Origin: Yponomeuta sedellus
Taxonomy: Eukaryota > Arthropoda > Insecta > Lepidoptera > Yponomeutidae
Direction: 5' to 3'
DNA: 64,000 nt
Assembly: GCA_934045075.1 (NCBI GenBank)
Contig: OW203721.1
Span: 24,314,181 to 24,378,180, forward strand
Positions within the stretch are counted from its first letter, which is position 1; every line of letters begins with the position of its first letter. Below are positions 20,877 through 40,905 of this stretch, piece by piece. A program made the position numbers and the translations under genes. Under the pieces are notes generated by a model. The model did not search any database. It was not told the origin of the DNA and saw nothing but the letters and a program-made list of their open reading frames with translations.

Positions 20877-22690
20877 AAACTTTATAGGCTTTATCACAAC
20901 TTCTTCCTGAAACATGTCTTTGAGATTTGTCTGATAAATAATTTTTTTTCGTTATATTTCAATTGTTGAAATAATTTAGAACGTTTACGAATTTTTCTGT
21001 TTTGGTCTAGCGCTGTTTATTAGATAATGTTTAAATGTTTTAAGTAATTCTTCTAAGTAGGGCTATCATTTACTTAAGGGTGAGTTTTGAATAGAATGCG
21101 TAAAAGTATTATGTAGGTATAACTAAAGCTTTGATTTGTTCGATCAACCTTTTTATTATTTTTGTAGGTCGTAATTTTTGGATTTCTTAGTATTCTTTTA
21201 AAAGTTTGTAACCATTTACTATTAGAATAATTTTATGTATCTTATGTATGGTCTTAGGTATGCTTTATTTTAGTAAAAAAACCATTGCATCCAAAAACAA
21301 AGCAGAAAAATTATAATTGTATATAGTCTCAGCCGACGCCATAATTATATTTTAATATTGTTACAAATCCTCTAACTTGTCTCAAATCTATCGCTGAGCA
21401 ACTAAAGTAGTTAAAGGCTAAAAAACAATCGAAATGCTGCATTGAAGTTATAAACATTTGAATAATAAGAAGTTTTTAAAAATTTCGTTGTCATTAGAAG
21501 AAAATTGTATGAGTTTATTAGAAGCTTTACAACTTTACCGTTGCCAAAGTATTTAGAAAACGCTATGTTTTTTCGTAGAATACACTAAACTAACTAATTA
21601 TAATGTTGCTCTAAAATGCAAGGCTACGTTGGTTAAACTTGTGCTTACTTAATCTATTAGACTACCGGTATTCTGTAGTCTAAACATCAACACTATAAGA
21701 GGCTGGCGTAGGCGAGTTTGGGAGTAATTATCATGAACCAGGGTCACTTGTTGGTACCCGCTTATCCCGGGTCTTAGTGTTTTATACAGGTGTGCGATAT
21801 GAGTTTCTCGCTTACACCAGCAGCCCTTGAGTATATACTTTGGACGACACTGAACTAATATTTATACACTACTGCAATGAGGAAGTTTCGAATTTTGTAT
21901 AGGTACCTAACTAGTACTTCATTCTTAATACTAGTATACTAGGAATAAGCTAAGCTAAGTCATTCTACATGGCCTAACTCTACTTTTTTTTTTTCATTTT
22001 AATATTTTTTTGATTTTTTTTTGTTTTTTGTTTTTATTTTAAATATATTTTGAGACCAAATGTTCAGTCGAACCGTCGGATACTGTTAGTGTCAAGCGAA
22101 GGTCTGCAGACAGCAAATTTCGTAATATCGTGCGTTCTATTTTTTTAAAATAAAGTTGCTGCAGTTAAATATTTTTTTAGATACTTGTTTTCCAAATCAG
22201 CTGATAAATCTATTAATATATCTGAAAACCACAACAGCTGTTAGATATCGTTGTGGATATTGTTGTTGTTCGTTTGGTAATTTGGTATACAACCAGTGGG
22301 ACATCGCGTCCCACGGATGGGACAACAATATTTAAATTGATAAATTCAGTAAAAATTTAAATATAAAAAAACAAAAGGTATCTAAAAGCGTTGTAAAAAA
22401 AAAATATATTACATGTGGCGTGGAACTAAACGATTGATCAGTTCCAGTGACGATATGACTTCTAATTTCATACTTTTACTACCTTCAAACCTCCAATCGA
22501 CGCTATTCTTGGACGTCTTGTATAACCTACCAAATCTTAAAACTAACTGGATGATGGTGTTCATTCATAATAGTAAGGCCCCGACTACAGCAACCAGGAT
22601 ATATTTTTCCAAACCAGTGCAAAAAAAGCGGAATCAGTTCGGAAAACATGATTTTTGGATCGAAGCGATCTTTTTACTTCAAATAGTTCT
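20877..22690. other. Long AT-rich stretch, nothing identified
   Basis: No shared repeat. A 102-codon frame at 22413-22721 has no recognisable domain and runs into the left arm of the inverted repeat that begins near 22697. Confidence 0.4.
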
Positions 22691-22696
22691 GGACAA

Positions 22697-23745
22697 TGAG
22701 CCCTTTTCAAAGGAACTTTAAATAAAAATAGTACCTCCTTTGATCGATAGACAGCGCTGTCGCAATCCTATCTGAATGAGGTAGGCCAGCCGACCAGAAA
22801 CTAAAAAATCTGTTATAAATCGGATAGTATGCAGCGAGGTTTCTTTGGTTTTTGGTCATGCATATACTTTGTCCAAAAAGTGTAGAAGTTAGAGTAAGCT
22901 TTTGCTAAGATTGTTTGTCTGTGTTAGTTAATTTCTTGCACAGGTCAGCGTCTTTGAAAGTTGTCAGTTGGGCTCACCAAAATTAATTAGAAGGCGCTGT
23001 GCGCAAGCCCGCCTGGAAACGGCAAGGAGCCTTAAACCATACCATAGAGTAGAATGTTGATTTTATTCCGTTTGTCCGAAAATTCAAGAAACTGGAAGTA
23101 ATTTTTTTAGAGGTATTATAAAAAATTAAGACCATTTGCTACCTTTGATTAAGCAGAATACATTTTTTTTATGAAGTAATTTCATAATTTTTATTAGTAG
23201 TTTTTATTTTTATAATGCTTGTAATTCCAAGAAATTGCTTCGCAAGGCAGTTGGTGCCGGCTGTCATGTAATGATAGTCGTTAAGCCATGTCAGAGGCCT
23301 TATGGGCGGCTTGATAACTTCTGACAGGAAGACTCGCCTCTGTCTTAAAACCCTCCACCAACCCGGACTTGGCCCCCATGGTGGAGTATGGCCTTACCTT
23401 CCTGCGATGCAGGAAGAGATCCGTGCCCCAGCAGTGGGGACATGCAAGGGTTGATATCAAAGTGCAAAAAAAATTACTAACACAGACAAAGAATGTGATC
23501 AAAACCTTACTCTAATTTCTACACGTTTTGGACAAAGTATATGCTTGACCGGAAACCAAAGAGACCTCGGTGCATACTATCCACTTGCAGACAGGTTTCT
23601 TTAGTTTCTGGTCAGCTGGCTCTTCCTCATTCACCCATCCACCCATCCACCCATTCATCCATCAGATAGGATTGCGTCAGTCTCGTCTGTCGATCAAAGG
23701 AGGTACTATTTTTATTTTAAGTCCCTCTGAAAAGGGCCAATATCC
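22697..23745. repeat. Large inverted repeat (arms about 230 bp) around a SINE-containing spacer
   Basis: The left arm (about 22697-22920) contains AAAATAGTACCTCCTTTGAT, TATACTTTGTCCAAAAAGTG and TAGAAGTTAGAGTAAG. The right arm (about 23505-23745) contains the reverse complements CTTACTCTAATTTCTACACG, TTTTGGACAAAGTATATGC and ATCAAAGGAGGTACTATTTT. The right arm has an extra (CCAT/CCAC)n-like stretch at 23632-23662. A plus-strand 5S-headed SINE body lies in the spacer. Confidence 0.75.
23225..23462 (+). mobile_element. 5S-headed SINE body in the spacer of the inverted repeat
   Basis: Begins AAATTGCTTCGCAAGGCAGT, continues with GGTGCCGGCTGTCATGTAAT, TTATGGGCGGCTTGATAACT, CTGCGATGCAGGAAGAGATC, and ends ACATGCAAGGGTTGATATC. 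It lacks the 5S-like head but keeps the family's true 3' end, in family orientation. Confidence 0.8.
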
Positions 23746-24189
23746 CAAAGAGCATGTGCCTATAGTCCGAGCCTTAGTTTCAAATTAAAATAACTGCAAC
23801 TAGCTTGAACAAAGCGGCATGACCTATTTTAATTAAGACTATCCTACTAAAATAAGAATAAACTTTTCCCTTGTTTACCTCGACACAGAACTTGCAAACC
23901 AGTATGGGTTGGAACCGCTCCTCATTAAATATAGGTATCATGTGTCGTTCTTTTCAAAACTAACCCACACTAATTAATGAACACAATATTTTATGAATGT
24001 GTTATTTATAAATGCGTAATTAATTATTGCTGGCAGAGGAACGCAGACATACCTTGAATCTTGTTGAAACAAAAAACTGCACAATAGAAAAAACTAATGT
24101 CAACTAAAGTGTATAACGTAAAAAGTGCCAAAAAAAATCTAGTCGGTACCTAAATATGTCGATAATTATATGTAAAAAAAAAAACTACG

Positions 24190-24563
24190 TTAAAGTGCTT
24201 CGGGGTGCTAACTAGCGCCAGCAATGGAAAAAAAATCATAGCTAAAAGAATATAATACGTTTTTATCTAAAAGTGAACCTGAGAATTTTCAACCATTATG
24301 ACAACTAGTCTTAGAACCTACAGGGCCAAGGATCAACAGCCTAGAACTTTAATCGTTTTCCGCTAAAAACGGCCGTTTTTAGCGGAAATTGACTAAATTG
24401 ACTAAAGTCTTTGGTAGTTCACTCTAGGTTCTAGACTGTAGGTTCTAATAGTTGTCACAGTTGTAAAGATTTCTCACGTTCACTTTTAGACAAAAACGTA
24501 TTATAAAACGCGTTATAATTTTTTTCCAATGGTGGCACCAGTTAGAACCCCGAAGCGTCTTAA
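24190..24563. mobile_element. TTAA-ended foldback MITE, copy 5
   Basis: Starts GTTAAAGTGCTTCGGGGTGC and ends GGTGGCACCAGTTAGAACCC followed by GAAGCGTCTTAACG. The centre TCGTTTTCCGCTAAAAACGG pairs with CCGTTTTTAGCGGAAATTGA. A nearly full-length copy. Confidence 0.8.
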
Positions 24564-26960
24564 CGTAAAAAGTAACAAGAACGAAAACGAATGAAAACCA
24601 TATTTGTCAAAATAAACACAAAATGCTTTTCCGAATACTGAAAAAATGGCGCCGTCACGAAATATTAACATATTACCTTTCCTTAATAATCAAGCAAACA
24701 TTTTCTGCTCTCCTCTGTTTTAAGATTCTACAGCTATTTTGCATGTTAGTACCTTTAACTTGCCGTGAAACGTCTCAAGTTAAAGGAAAATGCAATAATA
24801 AATGCGCTAATTCAAAATTTTGATATTGCGGGACAGTTACTGTCTAAACCGCAATCTTATATACAATTTGTCCAATTATACTTGTGATATAATATATTTT
24901 TTAGCCCCTGACCTAATCGAGACTGGTCTTAGAACAGCCGATTAGACCGTGTAGGACAAAAACAATAATTAAATCATAGTTGGGAAAGGGTTAATAAACA
25001 TAACAACTCATAGTAAATGTAAAATAGTTTACATTGGTATGGTTAGATATTTCAAAATACATCTTGGCAAAAAATATATATATTCATCGATATATATAAA
25101 TGAATTGCTGATCGTTAGTCTCTATTTTTTTATTGTGGAAGTTCAGGGAAAGTTTAAATGACGAGAACAAAAAAAAAAGATCGCAGGTGGTACGAAGTTC
25201 ACCGGGTCATCTAGTATGATATATTAAAACACTGTTATTATGCAACAATTCACACTCTGTCTCTGTTATACACAAACACTTACGCCCACATACCCACATA
25301 TGTACTCTCTTAAGTCGTTGTTAGGATTCTACAGTACACACACCAACTATAAGGAACTCTTATAGTATTGGCGTGTCCGTCCATCTGTCCTTCGATTAAA
25401 TAAAATTTAGTTTACAGTGGATTTGACGTAGAAGATGCAGAATAAGATGGTATGCCTTAACAGAAGTTAAGTTTTTTTGGGATTACCTAAAGTGTGCGGT
25501 GTATTCTAGTATGTAAAAATTATATTCTACTTGTAATCTGTCCCCAGTTACAGTGCCTCAGAATAAGGCAGCTAACAAAAATAAAAACGTTGTGACAAAA
25601 ATGTTGACTGTCCACCCGTAACTAAAATTCAAAATAATTAACCATAACCAAATTTGGAGATTCCGTTTGGATTCCCCACAAAATAATAAGAAAATGTAAC
25701 TGAAATAGTAATGCTTCGCGTCAGTGTTGCTAGCGTTCGGTAGGCCTCACGCAGAACTGCGAAACGTTGATAAAGGGGCTACAAAATATATATAAGTATA
25801 GCGAAATTTTCACATTTACTATTGCATTGATATAAATCTCACACCAACTTATTTTTCTACAATTAAACATGGTTATTGCTTGCTAGAGAGAATACAACGT
25901 ATATCGTGATTTGGTAACAAACTAAAAAGTTTCAATTTACATCGTAAAGAACCAAAAATACTTATGCCCTAAACTACTCTAATAGTCACTTATAATCGAC
26001 CAGTTAATAAGTCTTCCGAAAGTTGACTTTTGACACATACTCCATACGGACATACTGTCAAAATTTCACTCCTGTAGCGTTATGTATCAAAGGATCGATT
26101 ATAAGAAACACCTTAATTAGTGATTTACGTTACTTAAATAGGAACTTTTTACATAAATTTTAAGTCTTTTTACGAAACTGTGCCAAAACATGATTTTATC
26201 AGTGAAATTATTAGGGCGTCAAAATTACTATGATCGCATTTGATGTGCCGCGTCATTTATGTGATGTGGCCAAGAGTTTTTATATCTTTTTTGGATTAAA
26301 GGATAAGATGGGTTCTTGTGCCAACCATATAAAAAAAGCGCTCTAATGAAATTAATGTTTATGAAAAGTCCTTTGCTTTATGTATCAACGGATCTGCGCT
26401 AACTAATAAAATATTTAATTAATCAATGGAAACAACTTAATTAGTGCTTTTTGTAACTCAAATGGGAATTTGAGTCACTGTTATTAAATATAAATTTATA
26501 ATTGCCGTCTAAGTCACGATCAAAACCCTTTTTTTGTGACGCGTACTTTCCCCCCGTGCTCCGGGCCTGAATTTGTATATATTTTTAAAAAAATAACAAT
26601 AAGTGAGCGTTTCTTGTGTGGGAGTACAATATCGAAATTCTTCAGACAATTGTAGCGCATAACTGGTTTATATTTTATTATTAGGTTTAAAATCATTATG
26701 CGGACCACCCTTTACGTGAAGACTTACAAACTTATTCAGACACCCCTTACTGATGGCTTAATGCAAAAAAGTGATATTTCTGCGGCAGATGTTGACTAAA
26801 TGCCATGTTAAAATTATTAAACTATTTAGTATATAACTGAGACACGAAATCGTTTACGTCTAATCTTTACGTTTAATCGTATTCGAATACGTTTCCTAAA
26901 ATATGTCTAATTTCTACGAAACGGTTGAAGTGCTAAGCGAGCCGATTAAAAATTTTATTT
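24564..26960. other. Long AT-rich stretch, one small repeat scar
   Basis: At 25165-25220 the phrase GTGGTACGAAGTTCACCGGG TCATCTAGT resembles the end of the common GCTGACCCGGCGAACTTCG repeat also seen at 49060-49095 and 61075. Nothing else was recognised, and small open frames here have no supporting features. Confidence 0.4.
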
Positions 26961-26965
26961 TATTT

Positions 26966-27164
26966 AGGGTCTGTTTCACAATCTGCAGATATAGTTCCGG
27001 ATATGCTATCCGCAACCAGGGCTGCCGTTTGTTTTTAAATTTGAAGCTATAAACGCACACACTCAATATAGGAAAATTTATTTAAATTTAGAACAAACGG
27101 CAGCCCTGGTTGCGGATAGCTTATCAGGAACTTTATTTGAACATTGTGAAACAGGGCCTTAATA
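26966..27164. mobile_element. Short foldback MITE with GGGTCTGTTTCACAAT ends
   Basis: The left arm AGGGTCTGTTTCACAATCTG, GCTATCCGCAACCAGGGCTG and CCGTTTGTT is mirrored by AACAAACGGCAGCCCTGGTT, GCGGATAGC and ATTGTGAAACAGGGCCT. TTA flanks both ends. A 3 bp TWA target site and GGGxCTGTTT ends are reminiscent of PIF/Harbinger MITEs; this superfamily call is an inference. Confidence 0.7.
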
Positions 27165-28164
27165 TATTGTGAAGCGTTTATACTTATTAAAATGATAAAA
27201 ATTTGCAATGCTCTGTCGATCCGTTCGTTAGGGGAACATCGATAGGACACATATATATAATTAGTATCTTAACTGTTAGTATTGAAGAGAGGCTTGTAAG
27301 ATTCATCGATAGTATTCAAATTAAGTGTCGACTAGGGATTTCCGTTGTCAATTTATTTCGTTTTTGTTAATGTAGGAGCAGAAGTTTAGGAGTGGTGATT
27401 TTTTTTTGTGTTTTATAATTATTTATTAATTGTGACATTGAACATCGATTGGGCTGTATCGTATCGTGATAACAGACGACTAATGTGATTAAATATTTTT
27501 ACAGTTACATAATTCGGGTGGATTTCTGTGATCAAAGACCATTACTGCGTTCGAAATCACAGTATCCTTCACGACCCCAACAAAAAGTCCTTCTCAACGC
27601 TCGAAAATTAAAAGCCCGCAAGAGCCTTTCCGATTTCGAACACAACAATATTATTCATCAGAAAACAAGTAGCGTAGGGCTATTGTGCCCAAAGAGCTTA
27701 ATATGTAATCTTAACTATCTAAAACAGGTTAAAAAAATAGGAGTTTTGGATATACTTAGATAATATAGGCTGCTGCTTAGAATATGATTTACTTTGTATG
27801 TTTGTTTATATTCGCCGTGATGGCGTCGACGTTCTTTTTAGTTGTATTCTAAAGAGTAGCCTAAAAAGGATTTACCATGTGACTTGTGAAGTAGTGGAAG
27901 ATCATGGGTGCGCAAGGGGGGGCGCTATAGTCTATACGAGCGAGTCCTAACCTAAAATATATATGTCGATATTAGCTTCGTAGTACCTACATAATATGCA
28001 TATTCGAGAACAATAGATTATTATCAAACTTCCAAAGTTTCATCCATAAAATTTGTTAACAACATCCCTTATTGAAATCCAGCTCTTAATACAAGGTATC
28101 GTTCGAAAATCGATATCGATGTGTAAAAATATCGATGTCCGATAAAAACTGTCGACTCTATCAT
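27165..28164. other. Intergenic DNA downstream of the DDR-like gene
   Basis: A 92-codon plus frame (27485-27763) shows no domain I recognise. No shared repeat was seen. The region lies on the 3' side of the minus-strand kinase gene. Confidence 0.35.
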
Positions 28165-28797
28165 TTTATTTTAGTGGCTTTAACCTAGATCGAAGTCCAA
28201 TATCATATTTATGGTCTTGCTAGAACTAACTACAAATAATTGCATAGTGGTAGCAAGTACTCAAATGTAACAGCAAAGCAAAGTCTTACGTAAGTTCAAC
28301 AGTGTCTTCTAATAATACTGCCATTAATACTTTTAATTCTTCTTCAAATTCCTAAAATATCTAAAACGCAGTCTGTTCTTCTTATTCGATTGTCCATGGA
28401 TGTTGAAATTTTGCCACAACTCAATGAATTTCTCAGTCAAGCTCTTTTTCTTTTTGTCTTCGTCCAAAGCGACTTAAAACTACAAATTTCCTTAACAACT
28501 AACATCTATAAATATGCTGAGAAAATATGGCCGTAGTGAGCCAAAATCTTGTAGCGCTCACTCGAATTGAGCACATTGTTGCGGTAAACACCGTTCACAA
28601 CTTAATCACCGAAATCGTATCAGAATCAAGTTAAAGCAAGACCCGGAAAACGTCCAATTAAGTTCCGAGTCTAAGTCAGTATTCTAAGCCTACACTTAAA
28701 GCTACACATTTCAGTTCATCACCAGAAATACCCCTAATTCTAAACGCGTATGTGAATCCAAAAGCACTGTTTAACACTAAAATATTGGTCCGTTCAC
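28165..28797 (-). other. Probable 3' UTR of the DDR-like kinase gene
   Basis: This lies directly after the TAG at 28798-28800 on the minus strand. The minus strand shows an AATAAA at 28165-28170 (TTTATT on plus), about 630 nt after the stop, which could be the polyadenylation signal. The extent is a guess from that hexamer alone. Confidence 0.35.
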
Positions 28798-36837
<8,040 letters not shown>

Positions 36838-36939
36838 CTGCAGCTGTTATTGCGAGGAATGTTAATTTGTGCTCACTTCAGGGCTCACTCCAGTCTCTAA
36901 GCGAAGCTAGAGACTGTGATCTATTTAACACACATCTAT

Positions 36940-37164
36940 AGTCTGTTAGCTTATAAAATACGCCTCGGCTGCTATCGGATAGAATCGAATACATTTGTGT
37001 AATAGAAATATCAGAACTAATATGACACTTAATTGCATATAACTTTTCAAAATAGTGAAGAAAAGTTTTATACAGAGCAGGAAGTAGTATTACACTCGTG
37101 TGCTTTCGGCGAAAACCGAAGCCTACTCTAGAGCCCGAGGTATATTCTAAAAGCTAAGAGACTA
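36940..37164. mobile_element. Short TIR element (MITE), copy 2, uninterrupted
   Basis: Starts AGTCTGTTAGCTTATAAAAT, ends CTAAAAGCTAAGAGACT, and TATA flanks both sides. About 225 bp. It shows the pre-insertion structure of the element at 904-1645, lacking the 508 bp hairpin insert. Confidence 0.8.
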
Positions 37165-40100
37165 TACGTCGTACTTTAATGTCGGTGGTCCCGGGCTCTT
37201 AGGACTGACACCGTTCTAAGCCGGGTTCCGTGAATAGGTTTGACATAAAAGGCCAACAGTCATCTCCATAGGTAGTACGCGCGTCGGAAGTCGCGACTTT
37301 TCAGTACATAGATGGTCAAATTGTGACACATTAGCGCCACGAAACAAACATGCAAACAAGTGCAAATACTACTAGCGCATAGTTTCTTGTCGCTGGACAA
37401 AGTTTGAGTGAGTAAACCTTACCTCTGTACACATGATTACTGATTTGCAAAAAAAAAGTTATTTCTCTATGTAATACTAACTATGCAAACGTATAAATAT
37501 CCCTTACATATTCTTTAAATGTAATTATATCACTTGTGTTCATAATTTTTAAAAACATATGGGGTGGATGGTTATGAAGTACTAGTTTTGTGTCCAAGAA
37601 CTTTGTCCGCAACAGAAAACTGCACGCTTTCATGTGAAGGTGTATTTAGACACATGCTCTCAACATTGGAACCTACTTACGGAACCCGCTTTTTAGAATA
37701 TAGTTGAGTATATCTGCCAATTGGGTACCTCTTATATCATAAAATAATCCCCCAAAAAATTTGGAATACCCGGAGTGTACCTATTCTTAGAACAACCGAA
37801 GACATTAACTAAACGGGCTGAAAGGGGTAACACTGATAGCTTTAAGGTGCATTTCAAATCCTTTTTTGAAGAAACTATTTGTATCATAAACTGTATTTAC
37901 CAATGGCGCACGGTATCAACATCAAATTACGATTCATAAATTTTGGGCGTTTTGAAAGTCATAGCAATATCGGCGTGCCATAATTATAGCTAACCGTGAA
38001 GGAACACATCGTGAGAAAAAATGAGGGTCACAGGTGTTCCATTACCTTAGCGCTTGCAACTGCCAATCGGCGGTGAGCACGCGTGGTAATTAAGTCCATA
38101 CTCTCTTTCTAAGAGAAGGTATATGCCCTGCAGTTGAACATAATTATACAGGGTAAAATAAAAAAAATGCTAACGAATACGATAGTACCTACACTTGTTT
38201 TAGAAAACGCACTTTCCAAAAATATCTCTTCACAAACTCGAATTACTACTATCATTAGCACCCATTTTTAATCACTAATTGTAACACGACTCTCAAAACA
38301 CCCAATTTCAACGCGTGTAGCGAAGCTTGGAACTAACATGAGAGTTGTGAGAGTTAATCCCTTATTGCAAACCGATTTCTCATTCCATATGAACTCCTGA
38401 TCTATTGTACTTTTGCTAGATCCTACTTCAATGGAGTACGATTCAATGGATCCCGGAGGCTTCGATTCCAATAATGTATTGCCTAGAGCGTGCAATTGCA
38501 CATCACGAACTAGCCTGCGTTATTGCGAGACATGTTGGCTGATTATGTAATTCCCTTTTCACTCTTTTGACAATAGTTTGTAAGACGAGAAACTGAAAGA
38601 GAATCGTAGACCAATTGTATGGTCCAATTAGATTCAAAGATGAATTAAAAGCTAATAGAACTAATCGCAGTATTAAATTTAATTGTTGATCATGTACATT
38701 ATTTAAAGAAAGTAAAATGATTTGACAGTTTGTTATTCGCCAGACATAAGTGAAATATAGTTAATTTGCATTTTACTTAGAAATCCGAATTTAATGTGTT
38801 TAGCTGCGACTTCAACGTTATAATTTTAACATAATCTCCGGATCCTAGCGTAGACAAGAAGCAATTAATTTATCCATCCTTTAACCTATGACGTGCAAAC
38901 AACTTCATGGACATCATTGCTTCCCGTATTTTGACGATTGGTGGCCTGGCCACCTGATGACATCTAGAGTAAATTATAGATACACACATAATTTGTTTAC
39001 ATCTTAATACAAAGTATAATTTGCCTAGGTTTGCACGATAATTTTGATATTTGATGCGCATTCCAACCAATTTGGCTCAGTTTACAGCGGCGCCTTGTGT
39101 CCCATAGGATTGCCAATTTCTTTTTGGACATATCAAAGCACATCTACCACCCTAATCTTCACATATATATTAGGAGCGTTTATCACTTCTTTGAGATTGA
39201 AAAAAATAACAGTAACATCTTTCAATCTAACTAGTTTTAAGTTTACACTATTCCAATTTAAAAAGAAATCATCTTGAAATAAGTAGGGAGCGACACCTCC
39301 TTTTTCTTTTCAAGCATTCGTTTTCTCATTGTGAAGTCAAGTTTGTCATAATTCCAAGTTAGGCAGAGTAATTCTAAATTTTTAAATTTTTTGGCTGTTA
39401 AAAATTTTTCATTTTCACATTCACATTTTCATGATTTGGTGGCATTTTTTTGGTCCAACTCGGGCTTACGTGCCTTGAGCAATAGGGGGCAATAGTTTAC
39501 ACTGTTGAATAAAAGTAGGGTTGAGCATAGCTTTTGTTATTTTATTTTTATATCAGATAATATGAATATTTACTTGAAATTTGGATTCGTTTTGCAGTTA
39601 TTTGAATATTTTGGGTTCATTGACAGTGAACAGTCAGCAACAATTTTTGCTGTCGCTTCGGTTCAGTTCACGAGTGTAAACTCTGCCTTGTCAATGCATT
39701 TTTGAAGAGTGTCATAAATTTAGAGCACACCAACAAGTTAGGGTCGCTTATTACACAGACCTCGCGCAGAGCAATTTTCATTACGATGTTGATAAAATTG
39801 TTGACAATGTTATTTTATGCATGATTTGGTATCATTCGCGACTTGATTGTGTGCAGGGCGATTTATCTATTTATAATGTAAGATAGAAAAACTGAGATGT
39901 TAAAAGATGATTTATTTGAAGAGCAAATCATGGTTGTATTCTTTTTTTCTGGTCGTGCATAAAGTGTTCTCGATCTATCTATCAGTTGTGTTCTTTGTCT
40001 TTTGAGTGTTTGAAAGAGAAATTGACATTTATTCAAAATATTTACATTTATTGATACTCGTATGAAATATAGGATGTAGACCGGATATAGCTCAACATTA

Positions 40101-40200
40101 TTTTCCAAGCATTATTGATTTTTATATTTTCCAAGCATTATTGATTTTTTGTCGCATTATGTAACAAAACAATTTAAAAATTAAATATTTTTTTTAAATA
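37165..40200. other. Long AT-rich stretch with one SINE scar
   Basis: A SINE family 2 body fragment lies at about 38065-38135 (CAATCGGCGGTGAGCACGCG, TAATTAAGTCCATACTCTCT). A 77-codon minus frame (38268-38501) shows no recognised domain. No upstream kinase exon with a glycine loop was found, although this is where it would be expected. Confidence 0.4.
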
Positions 40201-40204
40201 TGTC

Positions 40205-40345
40205 TAAAGTAACAAAGAAACTGCGACTCAATAAACGTTACAACTTAAACGAGGTATCTATTTCAAAATCTCGATGATTTTGGAGAAAAAAAGTTAATGA
40301 AACTCCAAGCTTATTCTTTTCAACGTCCTTAATTAACGGCGTCTA
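40205..40345 (+). mobile_element. Repeat family E copy
   Basis: AGAAACTGCGACTCAATAAA, GAGGTATCTATTTCAAAATC, GATGATTTTGGAGAAAAAAA and CAACGTCCTTAATTAAC match 56230-56350. Confidence 0.6.
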
Positions 40346-40619
40346 CGTAAATATTCTAAAATCTACAACTCCTGCATTGTACTGGTAAAACTTAATGTTA
40401 GAGTAGCCCGTTTGGCACAGTGCACTTTACACATTTTTCAAACCGTGTTTTGCATACCTACTTATTATATCTTCAGCGATATTGTTGTAGCAACATACAG
40501 TTCCCCCTAATGAATGTATAACGTTCAGCCTACGTCTTGAGAACGAGTGTTTATGTTTATCTCTAGTACATACATTATATTGGCTACCTACAGTGTTAAA
40601 GTCACTGATATCTTAGTTA

Positions 40620-40905
40620 CTATTATATAATTAGAATATTTTCGGGGCTTAATCGCCTAGTAATTTATTGCTATTTTTCGTCCAACATTGTCAGTGTAGT
40701 GTGTCGCAACCCTAATAGTGCTTTGTGATGGCTGATTGAGGGTAGTTTGAAACCTTGTCAGCCGAAGATGCGAACGGGTGCCAGCCATCACTCTTCTCGT
40801 GACCACGATGACTGTAACGTCGTCGAAACGTCGAGGTAAAATAGCAATATAGGTATTAATTACTACGCGATTAGGCCCCGAAAATATTCTAACTATGTGT
40901 TCAAG
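40620..40905. mobile_element. Foldback element with TTAGAATATTTTCGGGGC ends, copy 2
   Basis: Left ATTAGAATATTTTCGGGGCT and right GGCCCCGAAAATATTCTAAC are inverted repeats. The interior holds TTTATTGCTATTTTTCGTCC and GTAACGTCGTCGAAACGTCG, like 4895-5185. About 130 bp in the middle (CAACATTGTCAGTGTAGTGT to AGCCATCACTC) is absent from copy 1. Confidence 0.7.

Noticed and set aside
22413..22721. 102-codon plus frame as a gene
   Set aside because: No recognisable domain or splice context; its end lies in the arm of an inverted repeat.
27485..27763. 92-codon plus frame downstream of the kinase gene
   Set aside because: No domain, promoter or splice evidence; codon use is unremarkable.
38268..38501. 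Candidate upstream exon of the kinase (77-codon minus frame)
   Set aside because: No transmembrane, glycine-loop or discoidin motif, and no acceptor/donor pair that joins in phase to the exon at 36837.
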